From assembly GCA_000697335.1 (NCBI GenBank), contig JNEM01012261.1, positions 1 to 36,534 of the forward strand: a DNA stretch of 36,534 nt, read 5' to 3'. Below, one piece after another: positions 13,079 through 21,654 of the stretch. The number at the start of each line of letters is the position of its first letter. Position 1 is the stretch's first letter. The position numbers and the translations under genes were made by a program. The notes beneath the pieces were generated by a model, which saw nothing but the letters and a program-made list of their open reading frames with translations, made no database searches and had not been told where the DNA came from. Source of the DNA: Conidiobolus incongruus B7586 (Eukaryota; Entomophthoromycota; Entomophthoromycetes; Entomophthorales; Conidiobolaceae).

Positions 13079-14572
13079 ATGCAACCACACGATTACACTT
13101 GGGTATTTGTTTGTACTCTCATCGCCGCTTTCTCTGATGCTTACGGTATTGGTGCTAACGATGTCGCTAACTCCTTCTCTACCTCCGTTTCGTCCGGTTC
13201 CATTACCTTAGCTCAAGCCTGTCTTATTGCTTCTTTCACCGAGTTTTTTGGTGCTCTCCTTTTAGGTGCTGGTACTGCCTCCACAATTCGTGATGGTATC
13301 ATCAGTTTAAAACTTTTCGAAGGAAAGCCTGAGGTGTTAATGCTTGGTATGTTATGTGCTTTGATCGGATCCTCTGTTTGGACTCTTATTGCCACTAGAA
13401 TGGGATGGCCTGTTTCTACTACTCACTCTATCGTTGGTGCCATCATTGGTGTTGGTATTTCTGGATTCGGATTTGGTGCTGTCAAGTGGGGATGGAATGG
13501 TTTGGGAAAAATCATTGCCTCTTGGTTTATTTCTCCAGTATTGGCTGCTGTTGTAGCCAGTATCATCTTCTTAGTCACCAGAACATTTGTTTTGAAAGCT
13601 GAAAACTCTTTCCAAAGAGGTCTCTATGCCATCCCAGTTTATTTCGGTATTACCTTTGCCATCGATATCTTCTATGTTTTGTTTAAGAATGGTAAAGGAC
13701 CTGGTGATTTAGCCATTGGATATACCGTTTTGATCGTTTTAGCTTGTGGTGTTGTTATTGCTGGATTGTGTTGGTTCTTATTCGTTCCTTGGTTGAAGCG
13801 TAAGATTTTGAACAAGGAAGATCTCCGCTTCTATCATATTCCTGCCATTCTCTTCCTTTCCGAAAGACCTAAGGTCAGTGATAAATCTGAAGAAGCTGGA
13901 CATGCTCAACAACCTAAGACTAGAGAGCCTCCTACCACTATTGCTGGTAAAATTTATGCTGCTCTTACTCACGGTTTTACGGTTGATGTTACCGATGTTA
14001 GTCATGATCCTCGTTTACAAGCTATGCATGATGATGCTGTTCAATATGATCCCAATACTGAATACATGTATTCTTTCTTACAAGTTGTCACTGCTTCAAT
14101 GGCCTCATTCGCTCATGGTTCCAATGATGTTGCTAATGCTATTGGTCCTCTCTCCGCTGTCTACCATATCTGGTCTACTGGAAAATTGCCTAGTGATAAG
14201 ACTGAAGTTCCTATTTGGGTTTTGGCTTTAGGTGGTGCTGCTATTGATATTGGTTTATTGACCTATGGTTACAATATTATGAGATCTCTTGGTAATCACA
14301 TTACTTTCCACTCGCCTTCTCGTGGTTTCAGTATGGAATTAGGTGCTTCATTAACTGTCCTTACCGCTTCCAAAATCAATGTTCCCGTTTCCACCACTCA
14401 CTGTATTACTGGTGCCACCGCTGGTGTCGGTCTCTGCTCTGGTAAATGGAATGCTGTTAACTGGCGTCTTGTTGCTCAATGTTTCTTCTCTTGGATCGTA
14501 ACTGTCCCATTCGCTGCCTTGGTTTCTGGACTCATTTTTGCTTTCGCTTCCAGAGCCCCTACCTTGGTTTAA
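13079..14572 (+). CDS. Na+/phosphate symporter, PHO89/PHO-4 type (copy 2)
   Basis: A 497-residue PiT-family transporter, colinear with copy 1 without any indel (constant offset of 7215 bases). The same signatures are present at the same residues: GANDVANSF, STTHSIVGA, GSNDVANAIGPL and STTHCITGATAGVG. I chose the ATG at 13079 because it gives MQPHDYTW, aligning exactly with copy 1; the frame extends six codons upstream only to a TTG. The first 60 coding bases differ from copy 1 at about eleven sites. The last 600 differ at about five, including silent positions. The hydrophilic loop is also diverged (DLRFYHIPAILFLSERPKV against QLYWYHILIIPFVSEKPKV). Stop is TAA. The pair could be regulated differently, since their 5' flanks are not visibly similar; that is inference. 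Confidence 0.96.
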   Translation: MQPHDYTWVFVCTLIAAFSDAYGIGANDVANSFSTSVSSGSITLAQACLIASFTEFFGALLLGAGTASTIRDGIISLKLFEGKPEVLMLGMLCALIGSSVWTLIATRMGWPVSTTHSIVGAIIGVGISGFGFGAVKWGWNGLGKIIASWFISPVLAAVVASIIFLVTRTFVLKAENSFQRGLYAIPVYFGITFAIDIFYVLFKNGKGPGDLAIGYTVLIVLACGVVIAGLCWFLFVPWLKRKILNKEDLRFYHIPAILFLSERPKVSDKSEEAGHAQQPKTREPPTTIAGKIYAALTHGFTVDVTDVSHDPRLQAMHDDAVQYDPNTEYMYSFLQVVTASMASFAHGSNDVANAIGPLSAVYHIWSTGKLPSDKTEVPIWVLALGGAAIDIGLLTYGYNIMRSLGNHITFHSPSRGFSMELGASLTVLTASKINVPVSTTHCITGATAGVGLCSGKWNAVNWRLVAQCFFSWIVTVPFAALVSGLIFAFASRAPTLV

Positions 14573-16074
14573 AAAATTATAGTCATTATTAAATAGATAT
14601 AAAATCATAATTATTTAATTAGTTAATCAATATATATCTTTCTATATATTTTGTACTATAACAATCTTTATACATAATTTTCAATTAACAGGTTAAAATG
14701 ATGTAACAGCTTATATAACTTCAAAATTAAAATTTATGAATTATTTAAAGAAGAAATATCCTGAGTATTATGTTAAAATTTAAATAATATTATACAATAT
14801 TGTATTATAATGTTTCAATCCTCATATAATTTTTGAAATAATTATTAGGGGTAATTAATTCAAGGAAAAAAGTTTTAAATTCTAGATTAAAATTTTGTAT
14901 AATTATGATAGTCCGAATTTGATAATTTTGCATTTAATATATGTGGATAATCTATATATAGACATATGACGAATAGTAATGAAAATTGAATCATCTTAAG
15001 CTTTGCTAATAATATAAAGAGTTGATTAATAGCAATATCATATCCTTGTTTTATACTATTCCTATTATATCAACGTTAATCAAAAACAAGGATTGTATAC
15101 ATTAATTTGGTGGAATAAATAATAAAATCTATTAACAAAGGTATGTTCTCGAATAACATTATGCAAGAAGGAAATTAAATATTAATCAATATATACAATA
15201 CATATGTATCTGGAACAATATTTAATGCATCAAACTTTTTTAGCTTCGCAGTTACGCTAAAGTCTCAAAAGGAATCGCTATTTGCCTCGAAAATTATTCC
15301 AAATAGGTGATTAATAGTAGTCATTGGTCGTTTAAATCAAGTTACAATATGTCTAATCAGGAATTTGGAAAGGAAAGACAATATAATTTGCTTTTGAAAA
15401 GGTAATGATGCTTTCATTTACTTATTAAATTTTATGATGATTATCATGAATTTTATAACTTAGAAATATATTTTGCACAGATTGGATCATTAAATTATTT
15501 CAGAATGTTCATTTTTCAAATTCATTGAGTTATTATTATTTGCCAAAAAATAAATTGAATATAGAACAAAGAACCAACAAATTTACCATCATTAGAGTTT
15601 ATAAGCAACTTATTCAAAAATATTTACAAGTAGTCATTAAGTTTAGAACTTTGATGAGACTAGAAAACAGTCCGATAATACATGATAGTAGAATACATAG
15701 TAATATACATTCTTAAATTTAAGATATTTAGTTAATGAATTTATTTAGAATACCAAAGTTCGACACGATTTCAATTGATATTAAATATCTTTGAAAACTT
15801 CGCTTTGTTGAATACTTTATTGAAAAACAAATGCCACTTAGCTAAGCTGGTTGCCACATTTATAATCAAGACTTTAGAATTTTCGCTGGTTATTTCAACT
15901 TTAATATCCAAATCAGTTTTTCAACAGTATTATTATATTCAAACATTGAATTTAATCAAGACTCAGAGATTCAAAATCAATAATAGTATTGCAAGATTTT
16001 ACACTTTATGGATAATTAACTATGCAAAATATATTTATTATAATATAAAAACTACTAAGATTTTTAACCTTAAG
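14573..16074. other. Spacer between symporter copy 2 and the Dicer gene
   Basis: The region 14573-15737 is AT-rich with stops in all frames. A frame opens after a TGA near 15735 and runs into the Dicer gene, but it has no ATG before 16075. Its translation (rich in Ile, Tyr, Asn, Lys) looks like non-coding sequence. A short stretch at 15321-15402 faintly resembles helicase motif VI of Dicer (see findings). There is not enough room here for a full Dicer helicase of about 1.8 kb. Confidence 0.5.
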
Positions 16075-18606
16075 ATGAACATTGGTATGCAGCGATATCA
16101 TTTTTTGGTGCAGAAGCATTCCTCTAAAGGTAATGAAAAACCTGATCTAAACCTCAAGCGTTCATCAGGAATTAAGATTTGCACGAGGATACCAGTTGAA
16201 TGGAAATTGGAGAAAAATTATAAATATTTTCCAGCTAAAAAAATTAGCGCTAATTGGAAAAAGACTTACAAGTGTATTAAACCAAAAGCTAAAGATTCTA
16301 GCATCGATATCGACTCTGATCAAGCATATATCTACATAATTAACTCAACGGGAGTTTCGTTGACTTTGAAATCTGCACCTTCAATTCTTGATAGATATAT
16401 ACACAATTTATCTCAAAAAAGATACACCCATGATAAGCTAACCAAAAATGTCAATACTATATTTAATCATTATCAAGGAATCATTACATTTCCAAGAGAT
16501 TGCCCAGTTAGACAAGTTATTGGAGATCTGTCAAAATCCAAGAAAGTTGCAATACAAAAAGCATCGTGGAAAGCAATAATTGAGCTACACAAGCAACAAT
16601 CTATCGATGATTATTTAAATCCTGTAAATTTCCCAACACCGTCTGAAAGTTCGTTAGATCAAATTAAAACATTTAATAAAAACGATTTTCCCAATGCTTT
16701 ACGAAACAAAGGTGAAGTTTATGAGAAGAAATTTCCAGAAATATTCAAGAATTATATACACTCAGACGTTGGAATATATATGAACATAATTGATATGGAA
16801 GATATAAATCACTTAGATGGGAACATCATCAGGCATCTCGGAATATTAACATGTAAACCCTTTCATGATACATTAAAAATACCTTTATTTTATGAAGGGA
16901 AGAAGGTTATGGTATCAGTCAAATCAACTAATAACCTATTCAAAATGCAAAGTGATCAAATAGAAATGATAACGATTTTCACTAGAGCGCTCTTAGATTA
17001 TTCATTTAACAAGGAAATTGAATGGTATTTGGACAAAATGAGATTTTTATTACTACCACTAAAGTCATCTTGTGATGAATCGAGTATCATTGATTGGGAT
17101 GAAATATACGAATTCTTAAAAAACTTTGCAAAGCCTGCTAACACTAAGTTTCAAGACAAGTGCATTATCAAGGATACATTAAATTATAATACAATTTACG
17201 TTATCAGAGAAATATTACAAGATATGGAAATTGATTCGTTCGTTCCAAATGTCGTACCTGCCATAACTTTTAGAGAGTTATTCCATTCTAAATTCAAAAT
17301 TGAAAAAATACTAAAGGACAAGCAAGATATTTTTAAAGTGCTCAAATTAAAAGTGGCTACTAACAATTTGACTAAAGAATCCAGTTTAACCAAGGTACTT
17401 CAAAATGGTTCAAACATCAGTTACAGCTTGAGCCAATTCTGTAAGAATGTTTGTTATAGCATTAAATATTTCAAGACTGCTCAAGTAATCCCATCAATAT
17501 TACATATCATCCACCATCTAGCACTATCGTTTGAATTAAAAGATTTAATAAATGAGCCCAAGATTGACCATCATCAACTTGCAATTGCTCTCACTCAATA
17601 TAAAGCACAAATGGCTTATGACTGCGGAAGATTGAGTTTCTTGGGCCATTCATTTATAAAATTTGCCTCGACATTGTATCTATATTGTAAACATCCTCAA
17701 ATTCTAGAATCGGAGCTTCATCAAAAAAGAAAATCAATCCTTAATCAAGATATAATGTTAAAAGTTGCATCAAATTTCAAATTACCAAAATATATCAATA
17801 TGGTCCCATTAATTAAAAACAACACCAGTCCTCCAGGATTCTTTATCAACATGTTATCCAACCCCAATTATATCCCAACCCAGTACATTAGTACTAGAAA
17901 TATCATTCAAAATGTCAAGGCAATCATAGGTGCTAGTGTATTGAGCAAAAAATTAGGCAAAGAAGAATTAGCATTCAATGTTATGGTAACAATGGGATTT
18001 CCATTTTCACAAACTTGGTCGGAATTAAAGTTGAGTTATGTACAAGAAAATATTGAATCAGATATTTGGCAATTATTGGAAGTGATTCAAGCTATTGAAC
18101 ATATTATCGATTATAAATTTAGAAACAAGTACCTATTAATTGAAGCTTTGACTCATGATTCGTATCAACACAGAAAGACAGCTTGTTATGAACGATTGGA
18201 GTTTTTAGGCGATGCTATCTTAGATTATTTCACTGCTCTATATTTGTATCAAAGATATAAAGATATAAATCTAAAGGAATTAATGGTTATGCAAAGTATT
18301 TGCGTCTCTAATTCTGTGCTATCTGATATATGCATGCAAATGAAATTGGATAAATATATTTTCGTGTCTAATATTGGTAGACGCCAATCAGATAGCGATA
18401 GCACAGTATTTAACGCTCCTAAGGATCAATGCAATCTTAAGGATACTAAAATTCCTAGTGATGTTATTGAATCATTAACAGCTGCATTATTAATTGATAG
18501 TAAATTTAATATTCAAGTAACTTATGAGTTCTTTGAAAAACATATTGTATCAATAATGAATCAATATATGGTCACCTGGAAACAACCCAATGGTCACACA
18601 AAGTAG
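16075..18606 (+). CDS. Dicer-family RNase III without helicase; first RNase III domain catalytically dead
   Basis: An 843-residue protein with the C-terminal Dicer architecture. A Dicer dimerisation domain (about 83-182) reads STGVSLTLKSAPSILDRY then SKSKKVAIQKASWKAI. A platform-like segment (243-305) reads HLGILTCKPF and ends FTRALL. A PAZ-like region (about 355-435) has FQDKCIIKDT, then two RNase III domains. RNase IIIb is intact: ERLEFLGDAILDY at 706-718 and SDVIESL at 795-801, giving E706, E709, D713, D796 and E799. RNase IIIa keeps the fold (LYLYCKHP, KAIIGA), but the signature reads GRLSFLGH (518-525) and IQNVK (611-615), so all five acidic positions are replaced. No helicase is encoded in-frame and no dsRBD precedes the TAG. 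In RNAi such enzymes cut dsRNA; this one would cut one strand per monomer (inference). The ATG at 16075 is the first in-frame; an upstream exon cannot be excluded. No intron seen. Confidence 0.88.
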   Translation: MNIGMQRYHFLVQKHSSKGNEKPDLNLKRSSGIKICTRIPVEWKLEKNYKYFPAKKISANWKKTYKCIKPKAKDSSIDIDSDQAYIYIINSTGVSLTLKSAPSILDRYIHNLSQKRYTHDKLTKNVNTIFNHYQGIITFPRDCPVRQVIGDLSKSKKVAIQKASWKAIIELHKQQSIDDYLNPVNFPTPSESSLDQIKTFNKNDFPNALRNKGEVYEKKFPEIFKNYIHSDVGIYMNIIDMEDINHLDGNIIRHLGILTCKPFHDTLKIPLFYEGKKVMVSVKSTNNLFKMQSDQIEMITIFTRALLDYSFNKEIEWYLDKMRFLLLPLKSSCDESSIIDWDEIYEFLKNFAKPANTKFQDKCIIKDTLNYNTIYVIREILQDMEIDSFVPNVVPAITFRELFHSKFKIEKILKDKQDIFKVLKLKVATNNLTKESSLTKVLQNGSNISYSLSQFCKNVCYSIKYFKTAQVIPSILHIIHHLALSFELKDLINEPKIDHHQLAIALTQYKAQMAYDCGRLSFLGHSFIKFASTLYLYCKHPQILESELHQKRKSILNQDIMLKVASNFKLPKYINMVPLIKNNTSPPGFFINMLSNPNYIPTQYISTRNIIQNVKAIIGASVLSKKLGKEELAFNVMVTMGFPFSQTWSELKLSYVQENIESDIWQLLEVIQAIEHIIDYKFRNKYLLIEALTHDSYQHRKTACYERLEFLGDAILDYFTALYLYQRYKDINLKELMVMQSICVSNSVLSDICMQMKLDKYIFVSNIGRRQSDSDSTVFNAPKDQCNLKDTKIPSDVIESLTAALLIDSKFNIQVTYEFFEKHIVSIMNQYMVTWKQPNGHTK

Positions 18607-18629
18607 CAAACTATATTATAGAAGATTCC

Positions 18630-18810
18630 CAATGCCACAACTACGAAATTAGGTAAAAATGAGTTGAATATTAAGAAACTGGTGAAACTGAAACTTGTAC
18701 ATCTTATATTATCCTTGAATTAAAGGTGTCATAATCAAATTGTAATAACGTGATTCAAAGCAAAAAGAAAGCTGCCAAAATATTTCATCAAACTGTTTAG
18801 AGAAGATTCG
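18630..18810 (+). pseudogene. Broken dsRNA-binding-domain-like tail
   Basis: After the Dicer stop, another forward frame (from 18681) reads ETGETETCTSYIILELKVS, then TAA, then SNCNNVIQSKKKAAKIF. This resembles the second half of a dsRNA-binding domain: strand x-F-x-V-E-V-x-V, then the SKK-AK-xAA helix. Dicers often carry such a domain after RNase IIIb. The in-frame stop sits where CAA (Gln) would fit. The tail is out of frame with the Dicer ORF, and no convincing GT-AG intron joins them. It is either a decayed end of the gene or an unrecognised spliced exon. Confidence 0.4.
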
Positions 18811-19205
18811 AGATTAATTTAAGGTTGTTATAATTGTTAAATTAAGGTACATAATATTTTAGTATATAAGTTGAATGCTATTAATTATTTTGTCAGATAT
18901 TTAGATAATTTTTTAAGAAAATTTCATTATAATATTCACTGATTAATTAGCTTAACTATTGAGTGGAAAGTACATAATATTTATACGTTTGATAAATTGT
19001 TAAATTGCTCTTAAATAAACAATCATTTAAAACCAATAAATACTTCTAAATATTTGTTAAAAAAGGATACTTGTTATCTAAATTATTATATTCGAATTGT
19101 CACATCAAGCACAATAAATCACAATAGTCAGTACTATTTATATATTATTAGTATTACTAAATTTCAATCAATATTGTAATCTTAAATTTATAATACCAAA
19201 ATAAT

Positions 19206-19780
19206 TTAACGAATAGGGTGAATTTCGGGATAGTCCTTTAAAGTACCTACCAAAACATACTTATTTCTGAAATGAATTTGCCAATCTAAAACAGCTTCCC
19301 ATTCACTTTTGGACAAATCTTTCAAATCGTCCCAAGGTAAGTGAATAGGAGTTAACATATCAATATCAAAAGAGTGTTTAGCTAAACCTCTACTAGCATC
19401 CCTTCCTGCAAAGTTTTCATATGGACCACCTAATAATAATAATAATGATATACTATATATAAAATTAAATATTGGTAAAAACTACCTGGACCATAGAAAT
19501 TTCTGCCGCTACTAACGTCAAATACTTCACCTAATACACCCATATAAACTTGGTTACGGTCGGCACCGTTAAAAGGTTGCAACTCCTGAGGAGTATAGGC
19601 TTTAAATTCAATACTCTTTGGAGGTCCCTGGGGTTTTGTTTGAGCTTCATAATTGCTACTCTCCTCCGATGTGAAGAGGCTATAGATCATAATGCCTAAA
19701 ACTGTCAAGAGGGACCAATTTGCAGGGTTGGATTGAATTTGCAGAAGAATTTTATCGAGTGGAAATAGTGGCAAATTCAT
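19206..19780 (-). CDS. Dap1/PGRMC membrane-associated haem (cytochrome b5-like) protein, two exons
   Basis: Spliced 172-residue protein: exon 1 at 19780-19486, intron 19485-19430, exon 2 at 19429-19206. It has one N-terminal membrane segment (WSLLTVLGIMIYSLF) and a cytochrome b5-like haem/steroid-binding domain (PF00173). The domain starts YTPQEL, then YMGVLGEVFDVSSG, NFYGPGGPYENFAGRDASRG and DWQIHFRNKYVLVG. The FYGP-GPY tyrosines match those used for haem binding in PGRMC1 (Y113 type), and the length suits Dap1/PGRMC. Known members support cytochrome P450 enzymes of sterol synthesis at the endoplasmic reticulum. Splicing restores the GPGGPY motif across the junction, which strongly supports the model. 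It lies tail to tail with the Dicer gene, about 600 bp apart. Confidence 0.93.
19430..19485 (-). other. Intron of the Dap1/PGRMC gene (56 bp)
   Basis: On the minus strand it starts GTAGTT and ends TTATTATTAG. Removing it joins ...TATGGTCCAG to GTGGTCC..., restoring the conserved FYGPGGPY. Without splicing the frame ends at a stop next to the acceptor. Confidence 0.9.
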
Positions 19781-20201
19781 TATTAATATATTATTTATGA
19801 TCTTTTTAGTATTTATTACAATATATTATTTTTATAGGATTAAAAATGAGACTTGAGACTGGATTATTTCATCTCTTATATAATATTTTTTTTGTATTTA
19901 TGTTTTCCCATTTTTATTACCTAATTAAAATTTCGAAATTATTATCTATTAAAATTGGATATATGTAACATATATTTATTTATTATCCAATAAAATTAAA
20001 AATGTATTAGAAAGAAAAAGATTGATTAATACCAATTTTCACATTTGTAAACCCATAACCCTAAACAATAAATATTTTTCTAAATTTCAAAAACCTGTCC
20101 AATATCTAATTATCAAATAATTGACAAAACTAATAAACAAGAAAAATCATTTGAACTGAGACCATACCTAATAATATCTAAATTAGAAATAAAATTAAAG
20201 G
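19781..20201. other. Upstream flank of the Dap1/PGRMC gene
   Basis: This should contain the Dap1/PGRMC promoter (read leftwards). A forward frame near 20118-20220 reads KQEKSFELRPYLIISKLEIK and could belong to the broken coding block that follows, in a shifted frame. No specific regulatory site can be named. Confidence 0.4.
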
Positions 20202-20504
20202 TATCAATTGTCATCCCGATCTCTAATCGAAAGTCCATTTGATAAGTATCCCCGTCTAACTCCAGAATACGACCACATATTTCTGAAAACCAAGCAGTTA
20301 AAAAAATTGGAAAATATTAAACGAAAATTAAATGATCCATCAAATTTCAAATGTATTCAATTTAATTGATATCACATTCTAGTAGAAAAAATCGCCCATT
20401 ACACTTATAAGAAGGTCAGAAAAAGATATATCAATTAAGATTGGGAATTGCACATGTATATAGATTATTGGAAAGATATTAAAGGTAAAATTGTCAAGAA
20501 ATAA
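20202..20504 (+). pseudogene. Broken coding block of unknown family
   Basis: A single forward frame of 100 codons to a TAA has coding-like composition and higher GC than its flanks: SSRSLIESPFDKYPRLTPEY, KTKQLKKLENIKRKLNDP, KIAHYTYKKVRKRYIN and DWELHMYIDYWKDIKG. It contains two in-frame stops, TGA at 20367 and TAA at 20436, each one C-to-T step from CGA and CAA. I do not recognise the family. It could also be two exons, but the only GT-AG stretch removing the first stop is 30 bp, which is too short to trust. Confidence 0.45.
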
Positions 20505-20550
20505 ATTTTAAATTATGTATATTGTAATAATTGTTTCATTTTTCAAATCT

Positions 20551-20900
20551 TTGTTAAATACTAACACTAGTTGGGAAAGCCGTGTTCGAATTTATTTAAA
20601 TATAAGGGAGAGATCTGGGGAATTCCAGATAACTGTTGGAGAAAGAGGGAGTTTATTGGTTTAAGACAGATAGCTGGGAAGACCCAGATCGAGCTCGCCA
20701 TCTTGAGGATGGCTCTTATTTTGAGTTTTTCATAGAGTGAATAAGGTAAAATGATTGATGAGGTTTTCTGGTGGCTTGTATGATCAGCCAATTAAAGGAT
20801 AGAACTGCAGTGGCTGATCATGTGAGGAGGGAGTGATCATAATATTCAGTTGATGTAAGCATATTTAGTCGGAGAGAAGCCTCCTGACCAGTTACGATAC
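20551..20900. repeat. Hairpin-rich block of raised GC; possible solo LTR or structured RNA
   Basis: GC is well above the flanks. Three inverted repeats are visible. TGATCAGCCA (20781-20790) pairs perfectly with TGGCTGATCA (20811-20820). ATCTGG-GGAATT-CCAGAT lies near 20613-20630, and CTGGG-AAGA-CCCAG near 20674-20687. On the minus strand there is a TATATTTAAATAAATT stretch and an AATAAA, and the block ends CA, which would suit a solo LTR of a retrotransposon. No second copy or internal domain is present in the window. A structured non-coding RNA or SINE is equally possible. Confidence 0.4.
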
Positions 20901-21650
20901 TTTCAAGTCATATAAATTATCATAAATGTTATTATAAAACTAATTTATTATTTATCATATTTTTGATCTAATTTTTTATAATTTAATATTTTAATAACTA
21001 ATTTTAATATTTGAAATTTAAACTAATATTAATCCATTAATTAAACCTATTAAAAATTAAAATTTTTAATAATTATTATACATTATCTCAAAATATTCAA
21101 GTCTTAAAACTATTATTTAGATATTTTATCAAATCACTAAATTAATATCCATACATTATAAAAACTCAATACGAACATTATTTTCATCATATAATAATAT
21201 TATTAAATTTGAATGATTAATCTAAGTGAATTATAATGAACCATCTCAATTGGATCTTTTTTATTCTTATTATTATATTAAATTTGAAAATTGTGAATTA
21301 TTATAGTAAAATTAAAAGTAATTTTTTTTGTATTAAATAATAATATTTAAAATATTATTAATATTATTAACTTATATTAAATTTTATTAAATGGTTAAAT
21401 TTTTAATGTTTAATATATTATAAATATTAATTATATTTTCAATATATTTTATTGAATATTTGTATTGAATTTTAATTTAATTGGTTTAATTGATCTATAA
21501 AATATAATAAATGAACAACTTTCAATAAGATTTTTAGCCATTATTAAGATTATAGTTTTTTTATTAAATGCTAATTATAAAATTACCAAATGATGATTAG
21601 TACTCATAATAAATAATATTAAGTATATGGGAAAGAATTAATTTTTTATC
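20901..21650. other. Very AT-rich spacer
   Basis: Nearly pure A/T sequence without open frames. Nothing recognised until GC rises sharply at about 21650, where the methyltransferase relic starts. Confidence 0.55.
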
Positions 21651-21654
21651 ATCA

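Noticed and set aside
13213-14608. Several open frames on the minus strand and in other frames within the phosphate symporters (also 6639-7016).
   Set aside because: They are shadow frames of strongly conserved transporter genes and resemble no known protein.
15775-16074. A 100-residue N-terminal extension of the Dicer protein.
   Set aside because: It begins with TTG, has no Met and reads like non-coding AT-rich sequence. It could only be coding as part of an exon from an unseen upstream splice.
20051-20066. Telomere-like words (ACCCTAAAC type).
   Set aside because: A single imperfect unit with no tandem array.
20567-20791. A 74-residue minus-strand gene in the hairpin-rich block.
   Set aside because: No ATG start, and the sequence is explained by the raised GC and inverted repeats.
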